Source of the DNA: Ypsolopha sequella
Lineage: Eukaryota > Arthropoda > Insecta > Lepidoptera > Ypsolophidae
Length of the DNA: 64,000 nucleotides
Assembly (NCBI GenBank): GCA_934047225.1
Contig: OW203990.1
Span: 29,863,045-29,927,044 of the forward strand
Reading direction: 5' to 3'
A program made the translations under genes and the position numbers. Under the pieces are notes generated by a model. The model was not told the origin of the DNA. It did no database searches and was given only the letters and a program-made list of their open reading frames with translations. Below are positions 9,920 to 20,467 of this stretch, piece after piece (the stretch's first letter is position 1; each line of letters opens with the position of its first letter).

Positions 9920-11551
9920 AAAAAAGGTGAATCTTCATCAACCACCCGAATTCATACTGGAGACTCGGTAAGTGATCAGGAACAAGGTTCAATAATAATT
10001 TTTTCGAAATAATGAAAAAGAAATTGTTCCTATACGAACGGCACTAGTTCAAATACAAGTATATACTTATGTATAGGCGGTACGGGAGCGAAAAAAAATC
10101 GTTTTCGAATTTCACCTGAAGGGTCATTAAACATTGTCCCTGATCACTAACCGAGTCTCCAGTACAAATTTCACCTGAAGGGTCATTAAACATTGTCCCT
10201 GATCACTAACCAAGTCTCCAGTACAAATTTCACCTGAAGGGTCATTAAACATTGTCCCTGATCACTAACCGAGTCTCCAGTACAAATTTCACCTGAAGGG
10301 TCATTAAACATTGTTCCTGATCACTAACCGAGTCTCCAGTACAAATTTCACCTGAAGGGTCATTAAACATTGTTCCTGATCACTAACCGAGTCTCCAGTA
10401 CAAATTTCACCTGAAGGGTCATTAAACATTGTCCCTGATCACTAACCGAGTCTCCAGTACAAATTTCACCTGAAGGGTCATTAAACATTGTTCCTGATCA
10501 CTAACCGAGTCTCCAGTACAAATTTCACCTGAAGGGTCATTAAACATTGTTCCTGATCACTAACCGAGTCTCCAGTACAAATTTCACCTGAAGGGTCATT
10601 AAACATTGTCCCTGATCACTAACCGAGTCTCCAGTACAAATTTCACCTGAAGGGTCATTAAACATTGTTCCTGATCACTAACCGAGTCTCCAGTACAAAT
10701 TTCACCTGAAGGGTCATTAAACATTGTTCCTGATCACTAACCGAGTCTCCAGTACAAATTTCACCTGAAGGGTCATTAAACATTGTCCCTGATCACTAAC
10801 CGAGTCTCCAGTACAAATTTCACCTGAAGGGTCATTAAACATTGTTCCTGATCACTAACCGAGTCTCCAGTACAAATTTCACCTGAAGGGTCATTAAACA
10901 TTGTTCCTGATCACTAACCGAGTCTCCAGTACAAATTTCACCTGAAGGGTCATTAAACATTGTTCCTGATCACTAACCGAGTCTCCAGTACAAATTTCAC
11001 CTGAAGGGTCATTAAACATTGTTCCTGATCACTAACCGAGTCTCCAGTACAAATTTCACCTGAAGGGTCATTAAACATTGTTCCTGATCACTAACCGAGT
11101 CTCCAGTACAAATTTCACCTGAAGGGTCATTAAACATTGTTCCTGATCACTAACCGAGTCTCCAGTACAAATTTCACCTGAAGGGTCATTAAACATTGTT
11201 CCTGATCACTAACCAAGTCTCCAGTACAAATTTCACCTGAAGGGTCATTAAACATTGTTCCTGATCACTAACCGAGTCTCCAGTACAAATTTCACCTGAA
11301 GGGTCATTAAACATTGTTCCTGATCACTAACCGAGTCTCCAGTACAAATTTCACCTGAAGGGTCATTAAACATTGTTCCTGATCACTAACCGAGTCTCCA
11401 GTACAAATTTCACCTGAAGGGTCATTAAACATTGTTCCTGATCACTAACCGAGTCTCCAGTACAAATTTCACCTGAAGGGTCATTAAACATTGTTCCTGA
11501 TCACTAACCGAGTCTCCAGTACAAATTCTGGCGGTTGATTAAATTTCACTT
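9920..11551. mobile_element. family B MITE whose right arm has become a satellite
   Basis: The left arm at about 9935-9998 reads CCCGAATTCATACTGGAGAC then a GATCAGGAACAAGG segment. The opposing right arm, TCCTGATCACTAACCGAGTC plus TCCAGTACAAATT, faces it but is repeated 24 times before the outer flank GCGGTTGATTAAATTTCACT at 11531-11550. The array lies wholly between the two MITE arms. Confidence 0.7.
10111..11526. repeat. 59-bp tandem repeat, 24 copies
   Basis: Units begin TTCACCTGAAGGGTCATTAA at 10111 and recur every 59 bp to 11468 (1357 bases, exactly 23 periods). Copies differ mainly at one C/T site (GTCCCTG versus GTTCCTG). C copies are concentrated in the left half, and the right half is almost all T. 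There are no unique spacers, so this is not CRISPR-like. Confidence 0.95.
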
Positions 11552-11822
11552 TATACAGGATGTTAAGATGAAGTTGTGGAAGCTCAAAATTTGGTGATAG
11601 TATCCGTACGTTCGAACAACTTTCCATGAAAAAAAATTGGAGAAATCGAGAGAAAACAATCTGTTGTTTCATTCATTTTGGTCGGGTAGCTATGTAACTT
11701 TTCTATGGAAAAGCTGATTTTTTTTCGCGATTTAAGGGTGGGCTCCATAGGAACTGTTGTTCGTATGGACGAGTACTATCACCAGTTTCCGGCTTCCGCA
11801 ACTTCATATTAACAATTGTATA
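11552..11822. mobile_element. palindromic MITE with about 65-bp imperfect inverted repeats
   Basis: The left arm TATACAGGATGTTAAGATGA is matched in inverse by TCATATTAACAATTGTATA at the right end. Complementarity continues through GAAGTTG, GGTGATAGTA and GTTCG blocks. It is non-coding. Confidence 0.7.
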
Positions 11823-11902
11823 ACAAAGACTACATTATTTCTGATGTTTATTTATAGTAAGTAATGAAAGTCGGTTAAAAATTATATTTTCTGTACTAGT
11901 GC

Positions 11903-12119
11903 TGTAGGGTGTATCCCTTGGGGTTGTTAAATGATAAGTCTAGATGTCCACTATAGATTATATTGATAAGGTATTGATATTGATAATTGATATGAGAGGT
12001 GAGAGCGCGTCCGCCGTGATGTAGGCTTAAACGTGAACTGAATGGTGGTAATTAGGTAAATCGCCGGTTGACGCGCTGTTTGATGAGTTAGCGATATTGT
12101 GCGGTGTACGTACCGTACA
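11903..12119 (-). repeat. 3' LTR of the BEL/Pao element
   Basis: 217 bp from TGTAGGGTGTATCCC to GTACGTACCGTACA, matching the LTR at 19336-19552 in length and, by reading, in sequence. It is flanked on the outside by the target duplication AGTGC. Confidence 0.95.
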
Positions 12120-12225
12120 TGCTCCCGCGCCAGAAAAAGACTAAGATTTTATGAGGTGAATGATAAGATGGCAGATGAAATTCATCTAAGTGACAAGGTG
12201 ATAGACAATGATTAGTTATGTTGAT

Positions 12226-13326
12226 TTATAATATAGTGTCTCTAAAATTAAACCGTATCTTATTATCTACACTTGCACTTTGTGAGCGCGGTGGTTCGAT
12301 CACTTTTAGCTCAATGGGTATATTTGCATTCGCGCACTGATTCGTACTTGCACTGATATCCCGAGAGTTCAATGTTGTTTCGTTAACACTATAAACCCTG
12401 CTGGGCCCCGTTGTCTCCGCTGCCGCTGCGTGTGTAGTCAGGCGCGCAGCATGGCGCGAGCGGCGCACGCGCCGTCTCCAGAACACCAACGCCGCTGCCG
12501 CGCAGCTACCCGCCACCACGTAGATTGCAATGTAGTGATGGACATCATGATTTGAAAGCTCATCGACGTAGGGTCTTTCTGTCTTCATCAGCTCTATCTG
12601 ATCGCTTATCTTTTGCAAAGTAGTGTTATCGTTTTCAAACTTTCCTTCTAATTTACTGATAGGGATGGTCAAATTTATGATGTTATTGATGGAAGGAATC
12701 TCCTCTGCAATTATATCGGTTTGCGTATGTATTTCGCTGACTTGCTCCTTGTGTGACAGTACAATGAAGTCCTCGCCCTTGATGACGCAGCCATGTCTGA
12801 GACTGATAGTCCCCGCCTCGCTGAGTCGTTCTATTGACATTTGACCGTCGCATATTATGGTGACTAAGCATTTGTCACAACAACTGTATAAGTACGTATT
12901 CGTTTTAACCAGCTGTTGCCATTTGTTTGTACACAAACTTATTTTATAATGACATTCATTTTTTGTAGTTTGTTTGATACAAATGTCATTATCGGATTTT
13001 TTTGTATAAACTGGGGTATGAAGCTCACATAATAGAGTATTGGAGTCATATTCAATACATTGATGGAGGTCATTATCTGATATTGGTAGGTAAATATCTC
13101 TCTGTATGTTAATCGCTAGATGGTCTGCGATGGGAATAACGCTGATCATCTTTTTTCCGACATGTTGAGGTATGCTTATCATTCGATAAATGTTGTAGTT
13201 GTCTCTACTTAGTAATGGAATTTTTATCTCAAATATTAAATAATTTTTCGTTACTCTTCCTTTCACCTTGAGTAAATGATATATTTTTGCTAGGTCTGTG
13301 TGAAGATTGTTGATGGGCAATGTCAA
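12226..13326 (-). pseudogene. env-like C-terminal part of the BEL/Pao element, in a shifted frame
   Basis: This 366-codon frame continues the env-like glycoprotein whose N-terminal part is fused to the end of the pol frame. The upstream frame stops at 13323, and this frame begins four bases away without a plausible ATG of its own, so a single-base frame break splits env. Visible features are several Cys pairs in the ectodomain, a hydrophobic membrane anchor at about 12475-12530, and a short basic tail of Arg clusters. Together with the furin-like site upstream it resembles the insect F/errantivirus-type class of envelope proteins. As found, no intact env can be made. Whether the break is real or a sequencing error cannot be told from the window. 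Confidence 0.7.
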
Positions 13327-16300
13327 GTCTTTTGATAATTGTCCAGAAATTCGTCTCTCAGTTGATTGGGTGTTATGAGATGAATATCAAATTTCCCGTG
13401 ATAGACGTCGGTTACGGTATCCAAAAGACTGTTTTGAATGTTTTTCAAATTATTCATGAGATTGTTGGCAATGACTGATGCTAAAGTAAACTCATTGAAG
13501 TTGATTTCGCTTTGTAAGTCCTTTTTCAAGCTGTTGGTCGCTTGTTCCAGTTGATTTAAATGTAGATTAAAAAGTTTGTACTGTTGATTCATGGTTGTTT
13601 CGACTCGTTTTAGCAGGTTATATTCCGCTTCCACGACTGATGTCTGATTCCGCCACAGAGATGCCAAATGTTTTTGATTTTGTGTAAGTAACTGAATGTC
13701 CTTTTCATATTGTTCGGCAAAGTGGTCGTCCAAGATACCGAATAGACTATTTGCTATGTAGCCCACTCCATTGATAAGTCCACGTCGTTGACGTAATCGT
13801 GCGCTTGCATCGAATTGCTGTCCTAGCAGATTGATATTATAATATTGCAACTCTGTATAGCTGTGACGTAGCTGTAAAAGGACTACGTCACATTGATTGT
13901 TTACTTTTATTCTTGAGCAAATGTTGTCTAAATGATTGATGTACTTGTTAAATAATATAGTGCTCTGGTAATAAGGTTGAAGATTGTAGTACACAATCAA
14001 TTTCCAATCATCTTGAATTAAACGCATGCTGGATACCTTATCAAAATAGATACTTTGATTAGTACCGAATTTGAATATGTTATATGCTGCTCCGTTTACA
14101 TTGGATGTAAAGATGGTAATTAGCATTAAAACCATGGTGAGAAAATTGAATTTTTTGATAGGTCGTCGTCTTGTTTCTTGCTGTGGTCGCTGGGTCTCTT
14201 GATCATCAGTGGGTAGAAATGACAGCTTTGTGATAGGCCTCTTCATGATACCACTTTTTGTTTTTATGGAAACGACTCTCACTAGTCCGTCGGTACCGGG
14301 ATGCAGCTCGATGACCTTACCTAAGGCCCACTTTCCTGCCGGAAGGTTTGCTTCGTGAACCAAGACGATGTCATTTAGTTTGAAATTTGGTTGTGTAGCA
14401 ATGTATCCTTTTGATGTCTTGCTACTCCGGGTCTTGTTAGCCTTGATTTCGATGAACCCCGTATAGTCAACGCCCAAATGATAAAATGGTCGTGTTGGAT
14501 TGATCCTTGCCTCTGGCAAGTTACCCATCATTTGGTAGTGCTTTGAAGGATTGTGTCTTCTACACTTTACGCATTGACGTAACTTCTTTTTGACTGCTCT
14601 GTTTCCGCCTATTATCCAGAATTCCTTTCGAAGCCATGCTAGTGTCAGCCGTGGTCCTCCGTGGAACGTCATCTTGTGTGTATGATCTATGAGTAAATAA
14701 GTTAGATGATGATCGTGTGGAAGGATAATAGGATGAATCATGTCTTGACTGATATTAGCGTATTTTAATCTCCCATTGACCCTTAACAATCCTTCTTGAT
14801 CCAGGAAAGGATTTAGATTAAGTAATCTGCTTCTTGAATCGATGCATTTTTTCTGCTTTATGTGTTTAATTTCCTCTTCAAACGATAACGTCTGCACATG
14901 TTTGATTATCATGCGTTTTGATTTGCGTAATTCACCTATTGTCAGGTAGGGAAGCCTGCATGATTCACGTGTTACCATACGAAGAATCCATGCGAGTATG
15001 CGGACTGCTCGTGTCCAGTTACTATTCTTGCTGATGACGTCACTGATTATGTCGTCACTGGGGCTACGCGTCAATGTTGTGACGTTTGATTTGTTTACTT
15101 TCTTGATCTCTTGATCTGTGATACAAACCGGTTGTTTTTGGTTTTCGTCAAACGATAATAACAGAGATGGTCCTTGCCACCAAATAGGGTGATGTTTTAA
15201 CGTTTCGGCTGATATACCTCTGCTAGCACAATCCGCTGGATTTTCAGCAGATTTTACGTAGTGCCAATTTTCTGCTGGAATGACTTCTGTTATTTGTTTC
15301 ACCCTGTTGGCAACAAACGAGTTCCACCTGTTAGGATCTCCTTGAAGCCATCCCAGCACAGCTGTAGAGTCCGACCAAGCAAAGGTCTTCAAATTATGTT
15401 TTGATAAACAAGCTTGTATTTTCTGGGTTAGCTTTGCTAATAAGTGGGCGGCGCTTAACTCAAACCGAGGTAAACTTAATTTTTTAACAGGCGATATCAA
15501 ACGAGATTTTGCTGCAACTAAGACGATTGAGGTATTCTTATCTCCGTCGCTCTTTTCCTTGCTGATCTTGCAATAGATGACGCACGCATACGCCTTTGTT
15601 GATGAATCGCAAAATCCATGTAGTTGAATATCCTTGTTCTGGCTTATTTGCAGCCATCTAGGTACTTGAATATCATTGATAATTTCAATATCTGTTTTTA
15701 TTCGATTCCACTCATTATTGATGTCGCTCGGCAAATTGTCGTCCCATTTAAGGTTTTCTATCAGCCAAGTCTTTTGAAATAAAAGCTTTAATTTTGTTGA
15801 AACTGGGGAAAGCCAACCTAACGGGTCATATATCTTTGATATATTAGATAGTAACTGACGCTTAGTTGTGCGAGTGCTTGATGTATCTATATTGATATTA
15901 TATCCAAAATTATCACTGGATGGAAACCAGCGTAATCCCAATGTTTTGGTGGATTCCTGATGTTTGAAATCGAATGCTTCTTCAGCATTATTTTGTGCTG
16001 TTTCAACGCCTTCTAACAATTCTGGCTTATTAGAAGACCATTTTCTTAAATTGAAGCCTCCTGATTGAAGTAGAGCTATTAAATCTAGCTGTAATTTTCT
16101 TGCTGATGGTATGCTGTCACACCCGCTCAAAAGATCATCCATATAAAAATCTTCCTTTAAAGCCTGTATAGCTTGATTTGAATAATTACGGCTTTCGTCA
16201 CTTGCCAGTTTTTGAAGAGTCATCATAGCAAGGAATGGCGCTGATTTTGTGCCATACGTGACTGTCGTTAATTTATATTCTTGTAAGGGTTGATCTATGG

Positions 16301-19061
16301 AGTACCGCCATATGATTTTGTGGTACAGTTGATCATCAGGGTGGAGAAGGATTTGCCGGAACATCTTCTCGATATCCGCTGTAAATGCAACTTGATGTGT
16401 TCTCCATTTCAGAATTAACTCAAATAAATCTTTTTGAAGATTAGGGCCTTGTTTCATGACGTCATTAAAAGTGCAACCTGATGAAGTTCGAGATGAGGCA
16501 TTATACACAATCCTTAAAGACGTCGTTGTTGATTCTGGACGTTGCACACCGTGATGTGGTAAATAATTGCTTGGTGTTTCGTCACGGGTTGTAGGACGCA
16601 TGTGACCTAAATCTTCATACTCCTTCATAAACTCTCGATAGCGACGCGCCATGTCTTCTTGCTGGTTGAACTTGCGTTCTATTTGTTTAAACTGTGCGAC
16701 TGCTTTATATCTGGAATCTCCCAGTTGTTGTGCTGCATTTTCTTTCAATGGCAATCTGACGACATATCTTCCGTCGCGCTGTCTCGTTGTTGTTGCTTGA
16801 TAAAACTCCAAGCATTCACAATCTTCTTGGGACATGCTGGAGTCCTCATTGATATCCTCTGTTGTCCAAAATCTCTTGATGTCTTCAAAATGGTTTGTGA
16901 CAACGTTGCAGTTATATGATTTTATATTTCCACATAAAATCCACCCTAATCGGGTTTGCTGTGCAACAGGTAGGTACTGATTTTCCTTAATGATTCCGCT
17001 CAATATTATTGAGCTGTATATATCCGCGCCAAACAAAATATCTACGGGGCGACTAAGATGAAAGTCTGGGTCGGCTAATTGAATATTCTTTATAAATGAC
17101 CATGATGGTTTCGAAAATGATTGGTTAGGAAGGTTATTTACAAGGCTTTTCATGATAAAAACATCCGTAGTGAATTGATAATCACTTTGATTTGATAAAC
17201 ATGATATTGTGAGTACGCCTTTGCAGGTATTTTCCTTCACGCCCACTCCGACAATAACACCTTTGCATCGCTGACGTGTTAGGCCTAATTTTTGGGCCGC
17301 AGTTTCGTGAATCAGGGAGGTCTGGCTCCCACCATCGATGATTGCACGCATCTGGTGATATGTTCCATCAGCTGCTTGAACCTTGAGAAGAGCAGTCGCC
17401 AAAAGTACTTCTGATATGTTTTTTAAATCATTTTGGGCTACGTGACTTGCTTGTTTTTTGGAACTTTCCCCTGACCTGGAAAATGCCTCGTGTAACAAAG
17501 TATTGTGCAATGAATTGCATTCTCGACAACGTTTTTCTGATACGCAAGCATTTCCGTAGTGGTTGTGCAAACAATTTGAGCAATAATTAAATTTGCGAAC
17601 ACAATTCAATTTTTCTTTTGGTTGCAACTTCAGAAATCTGTCGCAATGAAATAATCCGTGCCATTTTTTGCAGAGTGGACATCCGGCCTTTGGGGTTAAT
17701 TGCGTGTTATTGATCGAATTTTGATGAAAGTTATGATTATCTGAATCTTTACTGCTACTAAATGATTTAAAGAATTTATTATTCGTGGCGATTTTTGTAC
17801 TCTCTTGATATTGAGATGATTTTTGGGGCTCTTTGCGTCTTGATGATGATTCTAAAGCCATAAATTTGTTTTCTAAAAACTCTAGAAACTCATTCAGCGA
17901 TGGTAAAGCCCGTGGATCTGACACTGATTGTATATATTCTTCGTGTGTTTCAGAATCCAGTTTCTGTGATATTATGTATACCACCAACGGGTCCCAGGTT
18001 GATGTATCGACACCTAGGTTGTTAATGGCATAAATACACTCCTTGGTGGTGTCATGTATTTTCTTGATGTTAGCTGCTGATTGCTGCTGCATGCTTGACA
18101 AATTCATGAGAGAACTTGCGTGTGACGAGAAGATCAGTTTGATATTATTATACCTGTGGCTGAGTATATCCCAGCAGGTTTTGTAGTTATCTGCGCTGAT
18201 CTTTAGGTGTTGAACCAACTTCCCTGCTTCGTCCTTGAGTTTACTTTTCAGAAACTGCATCTTTTGTGCATCCGACAGAGATCTGTTACTGTGGATTGCT
18301 TCGATAAATAAATCTTTGAAAGATACCCAGTTTTGATAATTACCATTAAAATATGGTATGTCCATTGTTGGAGTTGATTTTTCTCGATGAGATACAGACC
18401 ATAGCTTTGTGTTGATGGCCTTTTTGATAGTGATAAATTGTTTCTCGTAATTAGCGAATGATTCTTGATAGTCGGGATTTATTTCCATCGATTCACTATC
18501 AATCTCCCAATGTAATTTATCGACAACGGACCATCTAGATTGTAAATCTTTGAGAATATCCTCGAATTCCCATTTTTCCGTGATTGATTCGAGGTTGATA
18601 CTTGATACAGAGTGTGCAAATGCTTTGAAGTTACTTCGCTGTTTGCGAAGAAGCTCTTCCAATTTATTTGTAGCAGATTGATAAGTAAAAGCTTCTGACG
18701 TGGCCCCCTTTTGCTCCGTAGTCTGCGAGACTTTGGGCCACTGAAACTTTGCTTGCGACAAAGGGCTCGGTGGTTGAATTGAAAGCGATTTTGAAAATTG
18801 TTGGATATGCGCTTTGATGTCGTTGTACATTTTCTGCGCTCGTATAAAGTATTCCTGACTAAAATACTCGTGACCGGTTGACTCGAAATTCTTCAGCTGC
18901 TCATGATTGCCTAGGAATTCGGACCAGTACTGCTCTAATGTATTAAGCCTTCTTTGGCAAGTTTCAGGAGTCTTTCGCTCCTTTCCTTCCTTTTTAAAAT
19001 TCGACAGTATGCTATTGATTGCCTCTAGTAGCTGCACTTGGGTCGAAAATAGGTCTTCCAT
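13323..19061 (-). CDS. BEL/Pao gag-pol polyprotein fused to env N-terminal region; integrase core deleted
   Basis: A 1912-codon open frame. The order is: Pao-type gag (IPYFNGNYQNWVSFKDLF near residue 235); Cys/His knuckles at about 455-525; aspartic protease with AIIDGGSQTSLI near 575; reverse transcriptase with FYMDDLLSG near 970; RNase H-like region; and an integrase H2C2 zinc finger near 1460-1490. The integrase catalytic core should follow, but GVDYTG near 1530 runs within about 25 residues straight into the C-terminal domain (NDIVLVHEANLP). Most of the core, including the later catalytic acidic residues, is missing in frame. From about 1637 a hydrophobic signal-like segment starts the env part, with a furin-like RLRQRR near 1757 followed by a hydrophobic stretch. 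The element would need integrase from another copy. Confidence 0.9.
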   Translation of the reverse strand: MEDLFSTQVQLLEAINSILSNFKKEGKERKTPETCQRRLNTLEQYWSEFLGNHEQLKNFESTGHEYFSQEYFIRAQKMYNDIKAHIQQFSKSLSIQPPSPLSQAKFQWPKVSQTTEQKGATSEAFTYQSATNKLEELLRKQRSNFKAFAHSVSSINLESITEKWEFEDILKDLQSRWSVVDKLHWEIDSESMEINPDYQESFANYEKQFITIKKAINTKLWSVSHREKSTPTMDIPYFNGNYQNWVSFKDLFIEAIHSNRSLSDAQKMQFLKSKLKDEAGKLVQHLKISADNYKTCWDILSHRYNNIKLIFSSHASSLMNLSSMQQQSAANIKKIHDTTKECIYAINNLGVDTSTWDPLVVYIISQKLDSETHEEYIQSVSDPRALPSLNEFLEFLENKFMALESSSRRKEPQKSSQYQESTKIATNNKFFKSFSSSKDSDNHNFHQNSINNTQLTPKAGCPLCKKWHGLFHCDRFLKLQPKEKLNCVRKFNYCSNCLHNHYGNACVSEKRCRECNSLHNTLLHEAFSRSGESSKKQASHVAQNDLKNISEVLLATALLKVQAADGTYHQMRAIIDGGSQTSLIHETAAQKLGLTRQRCKGVIVGVGVKENTCKGVLTISCLSNQSDYQFTTDVFIMKSLVNNLPNQSFSKPSWSFIKNIQLADPDFHLSRPVDILFGADIYSSIILSGIIKENQYLPVAQQTRLGWILCGNIKSYNCNVVTNHFEDIKRFWTTEDINEDSSMSQEDCECLEFYQATTTRQRDGRYVVRLPLKENAAQQLGDSRYKAVAQFKQIERKFNQQEDMARRYREFMKEYEDLGHMRPTTRDETPSNYLPHHGVQRPESTTTSLRIVYNASSRTSSGCTFNDVMKQGPNLQKDLFELILKWRTHQVAFTADIEKMFRQILLHPDDQLYHKIIWRYSIDQPLQEYKLTTVTYGTKSAPFLAMMTLQKLASDESRNYSNQAIQALKEDFYMDDLLSGCDSIPSARKLQLDLIALLQSGGFNLRKWSSNKPELLEGVETAQNNAEEAFDFKHQESTKTLGLRWFPSSDNFGYNINIDTSSTRTTKRQLLSNISKIYDPLGWLSPVSTKLKLLFQKTWLIENLKWDDNLPSDINNEWNRIKTDIEIINDIQVPRWLQISQNKDIQLHGFCDSSTKAYACVIYCKISKEKSDGDKNTSIVLVAAKSRLISPVKKLSLPRFELSAAHLLAKLTQKIQACLSKHNLKTFAWSDSTAVLGWLQGDPNRWNSFVANRVKQITEVIPAENWHYVKSAENPADCASRGISAETLKHHPIWWQGPSLLLSFDENQKQPVCITDQEIKKVNKSNVTTLTRSPSDDIISDVISKNSNWTRAVRILAWILRMVTRESCRLPYLTIGELRKSKRMIIKHVQTLSFEEEIKHIKQKKCIDSRSRLLNLNPFLDQEGLLRVNGRLKYANISQDMIHPIILPHDHHLTYLLIDHTHKMTFHGGPRLTLAWLRKEFWIIGGNRAVKKKLRQCVKCRRHNPSKHYQMMGNLPEARINPTRPFYHLGVDYTGFIEIKANKTRSSKTSKGYIATQPNFKLNDIVLVHEANLPAGKWALGKVIELHPGTDGLVRVVSIKTKSGIMKRPITKLSFLPTDDQETQRPQQETRRRPIKKFNFLTMVLMLITIFTSNVNGAAYNIFKFGTNQSIYFDKVSSMRLIQDDWKLIVYYNLQPYYQSTILFNKYINHLDNICSRIKVNNQCDVVLLQLRHSYTELQYYNINLLGQQFDASARLRQRRGLINGVGYIANSLFGILDDHFAEQYEKDIQLLTQNQKHLASLWRNQTSVVEAEYNLLKRVETTMNQQYKLFNLHLNQLEQATNSLKKDLQSEINFNEFTLASVIANNLMNNLKNIQNSLLDTVTDVYHGKFDIHLITPNQLRDEFLDNYQKT

Positions 19062-19318
19062 GTTCAGTATATTGTTTGGTATGATAAGTTAAAACAGGAA
19101 AGATCTTACTTTGATTCAGCCCGCTGTGTGCAGATTTTCCCAGCTGCTTTGCTAGGAACGCCCGACTGACACGTCAGACTGCTGTATAGGTAGAAGTTGC
19201 TCGTAGCTGATACGCTAAGTGGATGCTTATCCACAGTGTTTATTTGATCACTAACACAACACAGTCACAAAAAAAAAATTTTCGACACTCGCGTAGTGAT
19301 CCCGCCTATTCGTGTTGA

Positions 19319-19330
19319 CTCGAAGGACCA
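19319..19330 (-). other. candidate primer-binding site of the BEL/Pao element
   Basis: Read on the minus strand, TGGTCCTTCGAG follows the 5' LTR after five bases. The TGG start is that of a tRNA-complementary primer site. The tRNA was not identified. Confidence 0.5.
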
Positions 19331-19335
19331 TAAGA

Positions 19336-19552
19336 TGTAGGGTGTATCCCTTGGGGTTGTTAAATGATAAGTCTAGATGTCCACTATAGATTATATTGAT
19401 AAGGTATTGATATTGATAATTGATATGAGAGGTGAGAGCGCGTCCGCCGTGATGTAGGCTTAAACGTGAACTGAATGGTGGTAATTAGGTAAATCGCCGG
19501 TTGACGCGCTGTTTGATGAGTTAGCGATATTGTGCGGTGTACGTACCGTACA
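19336..19552 (-). repeat. 5' LTR of the BEL/Pao element
   Basis: 217 bp, partner of 11903-12119. On the minus strand it reads TGTACGGTACG to CCCTACA. The target duplication AGTGC follows at 19553-19557. Confidence 0.95.
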
Positions 19553-19557
19553 AGTGC

Positions 19558-20343
19558 ATTTTATTTGTTAAATTACCAAACTGGCTTCGGGATGGGGGCC
19601 CCAAATGTCAAGTGCCTAGAGACTCTAACTCCGGGCCTGTCTGTAGCTGAACGTAGGTAAGTACGTAGGTGACTTCCAGCTGTGGTAATATGATTCACAA
19701 ATTAAACTCGTGTGTTACAAAAGAAAAACATTTGTAGTAATTCGTATTTTTAGATATTTGTACTTTAACCACATGCATGAATAGTACTCCTTGTGTAGAT
19801 CTATTGATACGTGTGGTTGAAGTACAAATATCTAAAAATATTAATTATTACAAAAAAAAGGGTCAAAAACGGTCAAAAAGTCAGCGTGAATAAACAAAGT
19901 ACTAGTGGAATAAACAAAGCTAACGATTTTGTGATAGAGTTGTCCGAATAAGTAAGTTAGCTTAAATGTGCTGCATCTTCGTTAAAATTGCATTGAAACT
20001 AAAGTAAATAAATTAACATAAACAACATTATAAAATGGCACCAAATGGTCGCGGCCACCAGACACACCTAGGTCTACGCACGTAGCACCCGTAAGTAATC
20101 GCTACACCACCGTAGCTACACGCCTGCTACACCCCGCGATCTACGCACGTAGCACCCGTAGGTCATAGCTACGTCGTCGATTAAATAGAGTAAAAAAAAA
20201 TGTTGGCTAATTTATGAACCTGAAATTACTTTACGTAAGCTTGCTTCGAAGACGTTATGTTTAAAGTTTTGTAACACGTAACTCGTACATTGAACTATAT
20301 ATGTTTGTTTCCTGTACGGTACTGTGTAATGTTTGTCCTGCAG
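19558..20343. other. intergenic or intronic sequence with a MITE, no exon recognised
   Basis: Apart from the hairpin at 19732-19853, it contains a short imperfect duplication (TCTACGCACGTAGCACCCGTA-like text near 20072 and 20142). A 5' exon of the EF-hand gene was looked for and not found. Confidence 0.5.
19732..19853. mobile_element. small hairpin MITE
   Basis: TTGTAGTAATTCGTATTTTT at the left is complementary to AAAAATATTAATTATTACAA at the right, with arms of about 45 bp and a 35-bp centre containing GTACTCCTTGTGTAG. Confidence 0.7.
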
Positions 20344-20467
20344 ATAATCCGGCTGGCGGACGTGTGGAAAACGTGCAACAAGATCCGCGCGGCCGCGTTC
20401 CGCGTGGGACTCAGTCTATGGGACTGGTACCGGCCACTCGACCCGGACGGGATCTCGCTCATATCCG
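20344..20467 (+). CDS. EF-hand gene, exon a
   Basis: Acceptor CCTGCAG, donor G|GTACAC, phase 0 in and 1 out. It encodes IRLADVWKTCNKIRAAAF and DWYRPLDPDG, a helix followed by a degenerate loop. It is GC-rich against the intron background. Confidence 0.75.

Larger units (their letters stand above)
11903..19552 (-). mobile_element. BEL/Pao LTR retrotransposon with env-like region, full-length ends
   Basis: Two 217-bp LTRs (11903-12119 and 19336-19552), each TG...CA bounded, enclose a gag-pol-env frame on the minus strand. The insertion is flanked by a 5-bp target duplication AGTGC (11898-11902 and 19553-19557), as is usual for BEL/Pao. A candidate primer-binding site, TGGTCCTTCGAG, lies five bases inside the 5' LTR (19319-19330). 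I saw no LTR differences, so the insertion should be young, yet the integrase core is deleted and env is frame-broken. It inserted upstream of the first identified EF-hand exon. Confidence 0.93.

Noticed and set aside
10111..11526. CRISPR-like regular repeats
   Set aside because: The 59-bp units are contiguous with no unique spacers, the window is a eukaryotic genome, and no cas genes exist. The same applies to the 68-, 55- and 46-bp arrays.
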